Assembly (NCBI RefSeq): GCF_007115095.1
Contig: NZ_SULH01000001.1
Coordinates: forward strand, 62,001-126,000
Direction of reading: 5' to 3'
DNA length: 64,000 nucleotides
Source: Levilactobacillus enshiensis
GTDB lineage: Bacteria; Bacillota; Bacilli; Lactobacillales; Lactobacillaceae
Position 1 is the stretch's first letter. Every line of letters begins with the position of its first letter. Below the pieces are notes generated by a model, which saw nothing but the letters and a program-made list of their open reading frames with translations, had not been told where the DNA came from and ran no database searches. This document shows, in pieces, positions 16,168 to 25,024 of this stretch. Made by a program: the position numbers and the translations under genes.

Positions 16168-17595
16168 GTGAAAAAGTATATTTCCTACGCATTAGGGACG
16201 TTTGGTCATGATGCGTTCTACAATACGCTCAGTATTTATTTCATGATGTTTCTGACAAGCCAGCTCTTCACGAATTCCGGCGATGAAAAAATGGTGGGAA
16301 TTGTCACCACCATGGTCGTGGTGATTCGAGTCGGTGAAATCATGTTTGATCCGATGATCGGTGGCATCGTGGACAACACGAATACCCGCTGGGGAAAGTT
16401 CCGCCCGTGGATTATGATCGGGTCAGCGGTGGCCGCAATTGGTCTCGTCTTTCTGTTCTCCGACTACTTTGGTCTAGCATGGAACAGTCCAATCTTTTAC
16501 CTGATATTGGTAGCGATTACATTTTTGACGATCGATGTCTTCTATTCGTTTAGTGACATTGCCCTGTGGTCGATGTTGCCGGCTGTGAGTTTGGATAACA
16601 AGACGCGGACTAAATTTGGAACCGCTTCCCGGATTGGATCAACGTTGGGGGCCCAGATTGTTATTGTGATTATCACGCCAGCAATTCTGCTGTTTTCGCA
16701 TTGGATTTCCAAGGTGCCATTCGGGCAACAAACGCGTGCCGGCTGGACCGGGTACGTTCTGATCGTGGCGTTGTTGTGTGTCGGTGGCGCGCTGATTACC
16801 TGCTTGAACATTAAAGAAGAGCATAATCTGATTCGCGCAAACGTCAAGCACACCACCGTATCCGACATTTTCCGGGCAATTGGGCGTAACAAGCAATTGC
16901 TGTGGATTGCAGCGTCATATTTTCTATTTGCTTTTAGCTACGTGGTGACCAATTCCTTGCTGATGTACTACTTCACGTACCGGTTAGGAAATGCGGCCGC
17001 CTACACCTGGGTTGGGGTAATCACGTGTATCTTGGGCGTGATCTCGGTTTCCCTGTTCCCGGCGCTAGAGTCGTTGATTCAACGTAAGGCCATCTACGTT
17101 GGGGGAATTGCGTTCATGCTGATAGGCTATGTGATTTTCCTGTTTGCAGGGCAGAATTTAACCCTAGTTCTAGTGGCAGTTGCGTTTTACTTCTTCCCCT
17201 ACCCACTGATCTTTTTGGCAACGTTGATGACGATTACCGATAGTGTTGAGTATGGGCAATTAATTAATGGTGTCCGGAATGAATCGGTGACCCTATCTGT
17301 CCGGCCACTGATCGACAAGCTAGCCGGGGCAGCCTCCAACGGGATCGTGGGTATTGTTGCCGTGGTTGCGGGGATGACTGGCAATGCAAAACCAGCGGAT
17401 ATCACTGCGGGAGGTGTTGCCCAATTCAATATGTTCATGTTCTATATTCCAATCGTCTTATTGGTGATTGCCGCGGTCATCTTCTACACCAAGGTCACCT
17501 TAACGGAAGCCAAGCATGCTGAAATTGTTGCGGAACTGCGGAAACGCTTGAAGTCACAGCAATCAGCACCTACTGAAACAGCACCAACAGAATAG
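16168..17595 (+). CDS. GPH family sugar/polyol:cation symporter
   Basis: A 475-residue transporter with 12 predicted helices, starting KKYISYALGTFGHDAFYN. Family marks include the DPMIGGIVDNTNTRWGKFRPW loop between helices 2 and 3 and a C-terminal DSVEYGQ..GVRNES..LSVRPLIDK region. GTG 16168 is chosen because AGAGGGG lies eight bases upstream; the GTG at 16159 overlaps that site. It carries glycosides, pentosides or polyols into the cell with a cation. Neighbouring dehydrogenase and xylulokinase genes point to a pentitol or pentose as substrate. Homologous to the second GPH protein at 32758. Confidence 0.9.
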   Translation: MKKYISYALGTFGHDAFYNTLSIYFMMFLTSQLFTNSGDEKMVGIVTTMVVVIRVGEIMFDPMIGGIVDNTNTRWGKFRPWIMIGSAVAAIGLVFLFSDYFGLAWNSPIFYLILVAITFLTIDVFYSFSDIALWSMLPAVSLDNKTRTKFGTASRIGSTLGAQIVIVIITPAILLFSHWISKVPFGQQTRAGWTGYVLIVALLCVGGALITCLNIKEEHNLIRANVKHTTVSDIFRAIGRNKQLLWIAASYFLFAFSYVVTNSLLMYYFTYRLGNAAAYTWVGVITCILGVISVSLFPALESLIQRKAIYVGGIAFMLIGYVIFLFAGQNLTLVLVAVAFYFFPYPLIFLATLMTITDSVEYGQLINGVRNESVTLSVRPLIDKLAGAASNGIVGIVAVVAGMTGNAKPADITAGGVAQFNMFMFYIPIVLLVIAAVIFYTKVTLTEAKHAEIVAELRKRLKSQQSAPTETAPTE

Positions 17596-17599
17596 AAAA

Positions 17600-17683
17600 T
17601 GAAAACGTTGTCAAAAACCTATTGACTTCTAGAACTTTTGGAATTATGCTTATTTACGAATTAAAGAAAGTCGTTTTATAAAA
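17600..17683 (+). promoter_or_regulatory. cre site, promoter and TTTTATAAAA box before the SDR gene
   Basis: TGAAAACGTTGTCA (17600-17613) is a full match to the cre consensus. TTGACT (17622-17627), 17 bases, TATGCT (17645-17650) is the promoter, and TTTTATAAAA (17674-17683) repeats the box seen upstream of the symporter gene. The dehydrogenase gene therefore has its own repressible promoter. Confidence 0.75.
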
Positions 17684-17715
17684 TGTCTTTCAAACAAAAA
17701 ATGGAGGGATTCATG

Positions 17716-18492
17716 ATGGGTATTTTAGATCGTATGCGTCTAGACGGTAAGAAAGCTTACGTTACGGGCGGTGCACAAGGATTAGGTAAAGCAATGGCAA
17801 CCGGATTAGCAGAAGCAGGTGCCGATGTCGCCATCGTTGATATCAACATCGACAAGGCCAAGGCAACAGCCGCTGAGATTGCTAAGGCTACTGGTCAAAA
17901 GGCAATCGCCATTAAGACGGATGTTACCGACCCTGAACAAGTTCAAAACATGGTCGAAACAGTCGTTAAGGAATTAGGTGGTTTGGATGCAGCCTTCAAC
18001 AACGCTGGTGTCTGCATGAACATTCCAGCCGAAGAAATGACGTTTGAACAATGGCAAAAGGTCGTTAACTTAAACCTGAACGCGGTCTTCCTTTGCTCAA
18101 CAGCTGCTGGTCGTTACATGTTGAAGCAAGGTTCTGGTTCAATCGTCAACACGGCTTCAATGTCGGCCCACATCGTTAACCGGCCACAACCACAATGTTC
18201 ATACAACGCAACTAAGGCCGGGGTCATTCAATTGTCCAAGTCCTTAGCCATTGAATGGGCCAAGAAGGGTGTGCGGGTCAACACCATGAGTCCTGGTTAC
18301 ATGGGAACTGATTTGACCTTGAACTCACCTGACTTGAAGCCATTGATCAAGACTTGGAATGACTGGGCACCACTTGGCCGCTTAGGTAAGCCAGAAGAAT
18401 TACAAGGCATGGCTGTTTACTTGGCCGGCGATACCAGCAGCTTCTCAACTGGTTGTGACTACTTAGTTGATGGTGCCTTTACAGCATGGTAA
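17716..18492 (+). CDS. Short-chain dehydrogenase (probable pentitol dehydrogenase)
   Basis: A 258-residue classical SDR. It has the Rossmann motif YVTGGAQGLGKAM, acidic D in VDINIDKAK (NAD preference), NNAGVC, a catalytic Ser in NTASMSA, YNATK with the catalytic Tyr and Lys, and SPGYMGTDL. The acidic residue after strand 2 indicates NAD(H). Between a symporter and a xylulokinase, the likely reaction is oxidation of D-arabitol or xylitol to D-xylulose (inference). ATG 17716 fits GGAGGG seven bases upstream; the ATG at 17713 is also possible. Codons are more biased than in flanking genes, suggesting high expression. Confidence 0.88.
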   Translation: MGILDRMRLDGKKAYVTGGAQGLGKAMATGLAEAGADVAIVDINIDKAKATAAEIAKATGQKAIAIKTDVTDPEQVQNMVETVVKELGGLDAAFNNAGVCMNIPAEEMTFEQWQKVVNLNLNAVFLCSTAAGRYMLKQGSGSIVNTASMSAHIVNRPQPQCSYNATKAGVIQLSKSLAIEWAKKGVRVNTMSPGYMGTDLTLNSPDLKPLIKTWNDWAPLGRLGKPEELQGMAVYLAGDTSSFSTGCDYLVDGAFTAW

Positions 18493-18929
18493 ACCGTCCA
18501 TTAGCGTTAAGTAACGCACAGGATGGCTGTCACGTCGAGAAAGTGTCTGACTAATATCAAGCTAGCATTGTTAGATTAGTTGTTAGTCGCGACCAACCTT
18601 AAGCCCACAGTGCTACTCCTTAGATATTTGCAGATGCTGGGAACTTAAGCCCAACTCGAAGTTGGCAGTAAACAACGTAACGATTAACAATGTAAGCGGT
18701 TGATTTCTGAAAAAAGGATTCACCCTGAGCATTGCTGAATTTACCGCCATTACGTTGGAATTCAGGTAAACCGGTGGTGGCATCTGGGGCCACTGCCGGC
18801 CAATCGGTGTGAATTGTAGCGCACTGATTAATAATTACATTTAAATTCGTTGTGGAACTGACGCTTTAGGTGACGGCCTAAAACGAAAGTCTGACCTTAA
18901 CTTTTTTAGGAGAAGAGAGGAACGCCGAC
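18493..18929. other. Intergenic region before xylulokinase
   Basis: No gene is visible in these 437 bases. Present are a small hairpin (GCGTTAAGTAACGC near 18504), a partial cre (TGTAAGCGGTTGAT, 18691-18704, 11 of 14) and a hairpin GTGGCATCTGGGGCCAC near 18777. A ribosome site AGGAGAAGAGAGG precedes the kinase start. Given its length, the kinase may have its own promoter here, but none was clear. Confidence 0.4.
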
Positions 18930-20471
18930 ATGAAGTACTTAATTGGAACTGACATTGGGACATCAGGAACGAAGAGTATTCTGATGGACACCAACGGTCA
19001 TTTGGTTGCACAAGATTTGGAAGAATATGACGTGTTAACTCCCCGGCCACTCTGGGCAGAACAATGGCCAGATGTCTGGGTTAAGGGAGTTAAGGACTCC
19101 ATTCGCGCCGTTGTGCAAGAGAGCGGGGTTGACGCTGCAGACATTAAGGGAATTGGCTTAAGTGGTCTGTACGGTGGCTCTGGTATTCCCGTTGACAAGG
19201 ACATGAATCCAGTTCGACCGGATCTGATTTGGATGGACCGCCGGGCAGCTAAGGAAACGGAATGGGTCAAGGAACACATTGACCTTGACCGGTTATCTGA
19301 GATTACTGGCAACGATGTGGTCGATCCGTACTACGGTTACACGAAGGTTCTGTGGATTAAGAATCACGAGCCAGAAAATTGGAAGAAAACGGCTTTGTTC
19401 TTGCCACCTAACAACTATGCAATTTACAAGTTGACCGGTGCCGTTTCAATTGATTACTCTGCCGCTGGTAATATCGGTGGTTTCTACGACATCAACACGG
19501 GAACTTGGTCCAAAGAAATGATGGATGCCATGGGTGTGCCAATGGATAAGATGCCACAGAAGTTTGTGGATGCCACGGAGATTGCCGGGCGTTTGACCAA
19601 AGAAGCCGCTGCAGATCTAGGGCTGAATGAAGGAACCCCCGTTATCGCTGGTGGTGTCGACGTTGGTGCTGCCAACATCGGGATGGGCGTTCTGGAACCG
19701 GGACGCTACGTTGCTGCAATTGGGTCTTCCATGAACGCTGCCTTGGTTAGCGAAAAGCCGATCAAGGGTCGGGGCATGATCGTTTGGCCATACCCTTACA
19801 AGTCACGTGACTTGGTTTACAACTTCAGTGGATCCGCAACAGCGGGGGCCATTACAAAATGGTTCCGGGATAACTTCGGGGATGCAGAAGTTGCCGTTCA
19901 AAACCAAGGCGGTAAGAATGCCTACGTGACCTTGGGTGAAGAAGCGAAGGATGTTCCGGCTGGTAGTCGGGGATTAGTGGTTCTGCCTTACTTTATGGGC
20001 GAACGCGCACCAGTCTGGAATTCCGATGCAAAGGGCATGGTCTTTGGGCTGTCACTGGTCCACACGAAGGCCGATCTCTTCCATGCCTTTGAGGAAGCTG
20101 TTTGTTACGCATTGCGGCACAGTATCGAGAGTACTGGCCGTGACTTAGGTGATTACATCGTCATTGCTGGTGGGGTGACCCACTCCAAAGCCTGGGTTCA
20201 AATGTTTGCTGACGTTACGGGCTACGCTGTTCGGACACCAGTTGATGATGCCGAAGCCAACTTAGGTGACGTGATGTTGGCTGGCCTGGCAACGGACACG
20301 TTGACCACGGATGAAGTTCAAAAGTGGCAAGTTCTGGGTGACAAGGTGGAACCACGGGCAGCACAACATGCAACCTACAATCAGTATTACCAACTTTACC
20401 GCAACCTTTACAAGGATTTAGGCGACGATATGCATGATCTGTCATTGATCTCTGGAATTGAAGAATCCTAA
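18930..20471 (+). CDS. xylB: Xylulokinase (FGGY family)
   Basis: A 513-residue sugar kinase that phosphorylates D-xylulose to xylulose-5-phosphate, the substrate of phosphoketolase. The N-terminal ATPase motif is IGTDIGTSGTKSILMD. The FGGY signatures are visible as a central region (VIAGGVDVGAANIGMGVLEPG) and the C-terminal adenosine motif VIAGGVTHSKAWVQMFADV. The conserved WMDRRA with catalytic Asp in PVIAGGVDV agrees with the family. Gluconate/L-xylulose kinases of the same family are alternatives. It completes the uptake-oxidation-phosphorylation path and ends in a strong terminator. Confidence 0.88.
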   Translation: MKYLIGTDIGTSGTKSILMDTNGHLVAQDLEEYDVLTPRPLWAEQWPDVWVKGVKDSIRAVVQESGVDAADIKGIGLSGLYGGSGIPVDKDMNPVRPDLIWMDRRAAKETEWVKEHIDLDRLSEITGNDVVDPYYGYTKVLWIKNHEPENWKKTALFLPPNNYAIYKLTGAVSIDYSAAGNIGGFYDINTGTWSKEMMDAMGVPMDKMPQKFVDATEIAGRLTKEAAADLGLNEGTPVIAGGVDVGAANIGMGVLEPGRYVAAIGSSMNAALVSEKPIKGRGMIVWPYPYKSRDLVYNFSGSATAGAITKWFRDNFGDAEVAVQNQGGKNAYVTLGEEAKDVPAGSRGLVVLPYFMGERAPVWNSDAKGMVFGLSLVHTKADLFHAFEEAVCYALRHSIESTGRDLGDYIVIAGGVTHSKAWVQMFADVTGYAVRTPVDDAEANLGDVMLAGLATDTLTTDEVQKWQVLGDKVEPRAAQHATYNQYYQLYRNLYKDLGDDMHDLSLISGIEES

Positions 20472-20477
20472 ATAAAT

Positions 20478-20514
20478 GAAAAAGAGTCTGGGATGAGCTC
20501 CTGGACTCTTTTTG
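20478..20514 (+). terminator. Terminator after xylulokinase
   Basis: AAAAAGAGTC and GACTCTTTTT flank an inner GGATGAGCTCC hairpin; one internal mismatch. Confidence 0.9.
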
Positions 20515-20660
20515 CGTTGGTAAGGTGGCCGCGAGTGACCGACGGCCATATCGCGCCTCAGGTTGACAAATAGCAGTCGTATCCATATGCTAAAAAGAGC
20601 AATTTTTGACGCAACTAGGTTGTCAGCAATGCTCAGTTGCGGCTAAATGCGAAACTACAT

Positions 20661-22046
20661 ATGAAGGTTGTTGGGCAAGTTATGCATAAGAATCGTTTTT
20701 CCTTCGCGCTGATCATGATCGGTGCGTTTCTCAGCGTTCTTAACCAGACGCTGATGTCGACTGCCTTACCTGCAATCATGCGGGCGTTTCACATTACCAC
20801 GGCCCAGGGACAGTGGCTCAACAACGGTTACTTATTGATCAACGCGCTGATGATTCCAACTACGGCGTATTTGATCAAACGGTACACGACGCGTCAACTC
20901 TATTTCACAGCTTCACTAATTTTTATTTTGGGGTCGCTGATTGGCGCCACGGCACCGGTTTATCCGATTCTAATCCTTGGTCGGATGATTCAGGCATTGG
21001 GCGCGGGCATCATTATCCCCCTGGTCAACGTGGTCGTGATGACGTCAACGAAACCCAGTGAGCGGGGAGCGGCCATGGGAATCGTTGGGTTAGCGTTGAA
21101 CTTGGCGCCAGTCTTGGGGCCAACGGTCGCGGGGGTCATTTTAACGCATCTGAGCTGGCAATATTTGTTTGGCTTAACGTTACCGTTGATGGTGCTCGAC
21201 GTGCTTTTAGCACCTAAGTTTTTAGAAAATGTGGGCGATTTGCATCGCCAGCCGTTGGACCGGACGGGGTTACTTCTGTCTGGACTAGGGTTGACGTTGG
21301 CGCTCTATAGTTTTTCCAACGTGGGGGAAACGGCATTCCTGTCACTCAAGGGCATTGTGCCGTTGGTCTTGGGAGCGTTCCTGTTAGGATTGTTCACCAA
21401 AAGTCAGTGGACAAAGACGGCACCACTGCTAAATTTACACGTGTTTCGTTACCGGCAGTTCAATCTACCCCTGATCATTAACATGTTGTTGATGGTCACG
21501 ATGTATGGGAATGCCATTATTATTCCAGTGCTAGTACAAAATGTATTTCATCAAAGTGCGCTGATCTCGGGGCTGACATTGCTGCCGGGATCAGTTTGTA
21601 CGGCCATTATTTCACCATTGAGTGGTCGATTTTATGACAAGTACAATTTTAGACGAATGGTGATGGTCGGCTTGACCATTGATATGAGTGGGTCGTTACT
21701 GTTGAGTGCTACGGGGAGTCACTCGTCGATGGCGTACGTGATCGCTGGGCAGACGATTCGCCAACTAGGATTGGTGTTGGTGCTGATTCCAATTCAGACG
21801 CACGCTTGGTCCATGCTCCCATTGCCAATGATTCCGGACGGCGTGGCAGTTTTCAATACGTTACGGCAGGTGGCAGCTTCATTTGGGACGGCGTTACTGG
21901 TGGCCATCATCAGTCTGACGAGCACCAGCCACATTCATTGGTCGATGGACAGTCAGCTGGTCGGCATTAAGTTTAGCTATCTCCTGTCAACGGGGATGGT
22001 CTTTGTCTGCTGGTTATTAGCACGACAGTTGCAGAAAGCAGATTAA
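20661..22046 (+). CDS. MFS drug efflux transporter (DHA2/EmrB-QacA type)
   Basis: A membrane protein of about 460 residues with 12-14 helices. It has the DHA2 motif LNQTLMSTALPAIM in helix 1, WLNNGYLL, an R-rich loop after helix 2, and the antiporter motif C region GLALNLAPVLGPTVAG. It would export toxic organic compounds with proton antiport. The start is uncertain: TTG 20637, ATG 20661 and ATG 20682 are all in frame and none has a clear ribosome site. The ATG at 20682 would place helix 1 nearest the N-terminus as is usual. Confidence 0.85.
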   Translation: MKVVGQVMHKNRFSFALIMIGAFLSVLNQTLMSTALPAIMRAFHITTAQGQWLNNGYLLINALMIPTTAYLIKRYTTRQLYFTASLIFILGSLIGATAPVYPILILGRMIQALGAGIIIPLVNVVVMTSTKPSERGAAMGIVGLALNLAPVLGPTVAGVILTHLSWQYLFGLTLPLMVLDVLLAPKFLENVGDLHRQPLDRTGLLLSGLGLTLALYSFSNVGETAFLSLKGIVPLVLGAFLLGLFTKSQWTKTAPLLNLHVFRYRQFNLPLIINMLLMVTMYGNAIIIPVLVQNVFHQSALISGLTLLPGSVCTAIISPLSGRFYDKYNFRRMVMVGLTIDMSGSLLLSATGSHSSMAYVIAGQTIRQLGLVLVLIPIQTHAWSMLPLPMIPDGVAVFNTLRQVAASFGTALLVAIISLTSTSHIHWSMDSQLVGIKFSYLLSTGMVFVCWLLARQLQKAD

Positions 22047-22098
22047 CTAAAAAACGGGTCAGATGACAAACCGCCATCTGATCCGATTTTTAGTTAAA
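22043..22098. terminator. Bidirectional terminator between convergent genes
   Basis: CGGGTCAGATG and CATCTGATCCG form the stem, flanked by AAAAAA and TTTTT, serving both the MFS gene and the TauE gene. Confidence 0.9.
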
Positions 22099-22810
22099 AG
22101 AATAGATAGTAGACGCCGCTGACGCCAATGAAAAGGTAGACCAGACGCTGAACCATGGTCATATTCATGCGATTCAACAGGTGATTGGCAATAATCGTTC
22201 CCCCGACGGCGCCCACCATGCCAACGAGGATAATGGGAATGTCTTGGACGACCAGAATGCCGGTGGTGACACGTAGCGTGGTGATATAGATGATGTCGAT
22301 CAGGAAGAAGGCTTGAACGCTGGCAATGTATTCGGGGGTTGTTTTCGCTAAGGACAGGAAGTACAGGGCCATCAGCGGCCCACCAATGCCAAATAAGCCA
22401 TTGAAAAATCCCGAGATAATCATAAATATCCCGGCTACCAGTATGGGAAATTGTTGATTACTGGTTCGCTTAACGAAGGAAAAATAGAGGGCCAAGACAA
22501 TCAGTAGCCCACCAAGGAGGGCACGGAGCAACTGTGTATCGAGAATTCGTCCCAGGTGAACGGACCAAGATGCCACACCAGCGTAGATGAGAAAGGGAAT
22601 GACGATTCGTTTGAAGCAAATCTCGTGGCGGTAGCGAATGACAAGCGTGAGCACGCTGGCCGACATAATCAGTGCGGCGACCCCGGCGCTTTGGTCGATA
22701 GGCAGCAGTGATGGTAAAAAAATCATCATGATAATTGCCGCACCGAATCCAGTTAGTCCCTGCACGAGACCGGCGAGTACGCAGGGGATAATAATTAATA
22801 ACCAGGACAT
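22094..22810 (-). CDS. TauE/SafE family anion exporter
   Basis: A 238-residue membrane protein with about eight helices. It contains the duplicated family motif: LVQGLTGFGAAIIMM near the N-terminus and FFNGLFGIGGPLMALYFL after the middle. Members export sulfite, sulfoacetate or related organosulfonates; the substrate here is unknown. ATG 22810 follows AAGGAGGG. It is a single gene with the terminator shared with the convergent MFS gene. Confidence 0.88.
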   Translation of the reverse strand: MSWLLIIIPCVLAGLVQGLTGFGAAIIMMIFLPSLLPIDQSAGVAALIMSASVLTLVIRYRHEICFKRIVIPFLIYAGVASWSVHLGRILDTQLLRALLGGLLIVLALYFSFVKRTSNQQFPILVAGIFMIISGFFNGLFGIGGPLMALYFLSLAKTTPEYIASVQAFFLIDIIYITTLRVTTGILVVQDIPIILVGMVGAVGGTIIANHLLNRMNMTMVQRLVYLFIGVSGVYYLFF

Positions 22811-22999
22811 CTGGAGCCCTCCTTAAAGTCTTTAGCGTCAAGTCTGAATGTCTTGGCGAGGAAAGTCAACACACCGGGATTGACGACCTTTTCATTATAC
22901 ATTTGATAAGATTTTATACAAAATGCTTACATGAAATTTGTCGGTCCTTTACATAGACTTGGTATTCTAAAAACATTCAGAAAGGGGAAATTAATAACT

Positions 23000-23788
23000 A
23001 TGCGATTCCAGACAGTACTGGCAACACTCGGTTGTTCCTTAGTCTTAGCGACTGCGGTGACACCAGCCTACGCCGCTACCGCAACACCGACAGATGCACA
23101 ACTGCAACCCGCTATCTCACAAAAGGTGAGCCGGCCGATTCATTTGAGTGGTCCTGAAAACATGCGTGACATGGGGGGCTACAAGACCAAGACGGGTCAA
23201 CGGGTTAAGATGGGCAAGCTGCTTCGGAGTGACTCCTTAGAAAAATTGACGATTTCTGATCAACTTCAATTGACGGCTAACTATCACTTGAGTGAAATTG
23301 TCGATTTACGGACGACGGAACAAATCTTGAAGAAGCCGGATCCCGTGATGGACGGTGTAAAGTATATGCAGGCTTCCGTTTTGGGTACGAAGTCCAACTA
23401 CGACAACGATGACGAAGGTATGTACTTCGACATGGCGACCAAGGGTGCTGCTCGTCGTAGTTACCGTAATCTGTTAGTACAAATCGCTGAAAACAAAAAA
23501 GGCGCACTTCTGTTCCACTGTTCTCATGGAATGGACCGGACGGGGACGTCAGCAGCCATCATTTACAGCATCTTAGGCGTAAGCAAGCGTGACATCGAAC
23601 GTGACTACTTACTGTCCAACACGCAATTAAACGTGACGTGGGCTAGGCCAGCATTATTGAATTCTTTCTACAAGCAAGTAGACAAGCAATACGGCTCCAT
23701 GGATAACTACGTGAAAAAAGGTCTGAAGATTACGCCAGCCCAAATCAAGGCAATCAAGGCCAATTTATTAACTAAAGCTGCACACTAA
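23000..23788 (+). CDS. Secreted tyrosine-protein phosphatase (Y_phosphatase3 type)
   Basis: A 262-residue exported phosphatase. The signal peptide is about residues 1-26 (cleavage after AYA). The family start ENMRDMGGYKTKTGQRVKMGKLLRSDSL is followed by a VDLRTTEQ segment. The catalytic CX5R loop HCSHGMDRTG carries Cys174 and Arg180. Relatives dephosphorylate phosphotyrosine, and some also phosphoinositides; several are secreted virulence factors in other Firmicutes. ATG 23000 follows AAAGGGGA; the longer frame from 22931 would lose the signal peptide. Single gene with its own terminator. Confidence 0.9.
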   Translation: MRFQTVLATLGCSLVLATAVTPAYAATATPTDAQLQPAISQKVSRPIHLSGPENMRDMGGYKTKTGQRVKMGKLLRSDSLEKLTISDQLQLTANYHLSEIVDLRTTEQILKKPDPVMDGVKYMQASVLGTKSNYDNDDEGMYFDMATKGAARRSYRNLLVQIAENKKGALLFHCSHGMDRTGTSAAIIYSILGVSKRDIERDYLLSNTQLNVTWARPALLNSFYKQVDKQYGSMDNYVKKGLKITPAQIKAIKANLLTKAAH

Positions 23789-23845
23789 TTGAAAAATTAG
23801 GTGTAGGGGACTGGCTAAAGCAAACAAATTTTTAGCCGGAATAGA

Positions 23846-23884
23846 AAAAAGCGTCCGACTCACCTTTGCGAGTTGGACGCTTTT
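23846..23884. terminator. Terminator after the phosphatase gene
   Basis: AAAAAGCGTCCGACTC and GAGTTGGACGCTTTT; nearly perfect stem, usable from both sides. Confidence 0.93.
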
Positions 23885-23890
23885 ACCTAT

Positions 23891-24463
23891 TTAGTAATTG
23901 TCAGGAATCCCCAAACTATGGACTTCTAGGTTGACGAAGAACCGAAAAAGGATGCCGGAATAATGGCGAACGACCTTTTCCAATTCCTTGCTGTCCATGT
24001 CACCGTTCCAGGTCATGACTTGGTAGGGCAACCCTTGTTCTTCAATCCAGAAGGGCGCCATTTGAAAGCCGTGATTTTCAAAGAAGCGGCGGCGTTGGAC
24101 ACGCTGCGTATAGTTTTCAGCACGCGCACTAAGGTATTCGATGGTGACGCTGAGCCTTTTTTGCGGATAGGTTGCCTTTAATTGCTCTAACAATTGGCCA
24201 CCGTAGCCCTTGGTTTGGCTGGCCGGTTGAATGGCTAAATAGAAAATGTAAATCGTGTCGTCGTGAAAGATGAGATAAACAAAACCCACAAATTGATTGC
24301 CATCGTAGAGCGTGTAGAAGTGGACGATTGACGATTGCGCCTTGATTCGAAGAATAGAAAAGGGAACCTGTTCAGTTGTGGGCCAACTTTGCAAATATAA
24401 GCGTCGGACAGCAAGCCGATCTTTGACCGACGTATGGTTGAAGGGAGTTAAAGTAAGCGTAAT
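23891..24463 (-). CDS. GNAT N-acetyltransferase, apparently with an ATT start
   Basis: A 190-residue GNAT-fold acetyltransferase. The acetyl-CoA motif is LAIQPASQTKGYGGQLLEQL, followed by YLSARAENYTQRVQRRRFFENHGF. Coding sense clearly extends upstream of the first standard start (TTG 24394) to 24463 (TLTLTPFNHTSVKDRLAVRRLYLQ is colinear with GNAT N-termini). AGGAGG (24469-24474) lies five bases before an ATT at 24463, and no ATG, GTG or TTG lies between the upstream stop and that ATT. That stop is the TAG of the TetR gene, in the same frame and three codons earlier. Either ATT is used, or the first base triplet is an error, or readthrough fuses the two proteins. Substrate unknown. Confidence 0.78.
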   Translation of the reverse strand: MTLTLTPFNHTSVKDRLAVRRLYLQSWPTTEQVPFSILRIKAQSSIVHFYTLYDGNQFVGFVYLIFHDDTIYIFYLAIQPASQTKGYGGQLLEQLKATYPQKRLSVTIEYLSARAENYTQRVQRRRFFENHGFQMAPFWIEEQGLPYQVMTWNGDMDSKELEKVVRHYSGILFRFFVNLEVHSLGIPDNY

Positions 24464-24472
24464 CGAGACCTC

Positions 24473-25024
24473 CTAGGGTGAGAACTTGGCGAGAAGCGTA
24501 TCAATAATTTGAGCGAGCTGGTCAGCACTGACAGCTAAATTTCCGGTAAGCCAGTCGGTAAGAACACCAATGGCACCAGCAGTGGTAAAGGCAACCGTCA
24601 CTTGAATAGTAGAATCGTTCGGATCGAATTGTCTTTCGGCCATGACTCGCTGGGCAAAGAGTTCTTTGATTTGTTGCATGACTTTACCGCTCTTCTGGTT
24701 CTGAAGCAGAACTTTGAAGAGGGTAGCGTTAGCAGTTAAATATTGTGTAACGGCGCGGAAAAGGGCAACAAAGTCATCATTGTCCTTTTTCACGACAGCG
24801 GGATATTTTTGATCGAATAATTTAGTTAAGTTGCCAATGGCCTCGTTAATGATCTGATCATATAAATCATCAACGTCTGAATAGTGAACATAGAACGTTC
24901 CTCGTCCAATATTAGCAATTTGTGTAATCTCGGAAACCGCGATTTTTTGCAATGGTTTTTGTTGTAAAAGTTGAAGAAAAGTATCCTTGATTAAGCGCTG
25001 AGTCTTAAGACTTCTACGGTCCAT
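24473..25024 (-). CDS. TetR family transcriptional regulator
   Basis: A 183-residue repressor. The N-terminal helix-turn-helix is RLIKDTFLQLLQQKPLQKIAVSEITQIANIGRGTFYVHYSD; the C-terminal domain (TetR_C-like, about residues 90-180) is helical. It is co-transcribed with the GNAT gene, whose reading frame begins right after this stop. It is divergent from the VOC protein gene at 25429. It may control itself and the acetyltransferase; ligand unknown. Confidence 0.9.
   Translation of the reverse strand: MDRRSLKTQRLIKDTFLQLLQQKPLQKIAVSEITQIANIGRGTFYVHYSDVDDLYDQIINEAIGNLTKLFDQKYPAVVKKDNDDFVALFRAVTQYLTANATLFKVLLQNQKSGKVMQQIKELFAQRVMAERQFDPNDSTIQVTVAFTTAGAIGVLTDWLTGNLAVSADQLAQIIDTLLAKFSP

Noticed and set aside
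18777-18793. Hairpin GTGGCATCTGGGGCCAC as a riboswitch for xylulokinase
   Set aside because: A single short stem without a further conserved core; too little to support a riboswitch.
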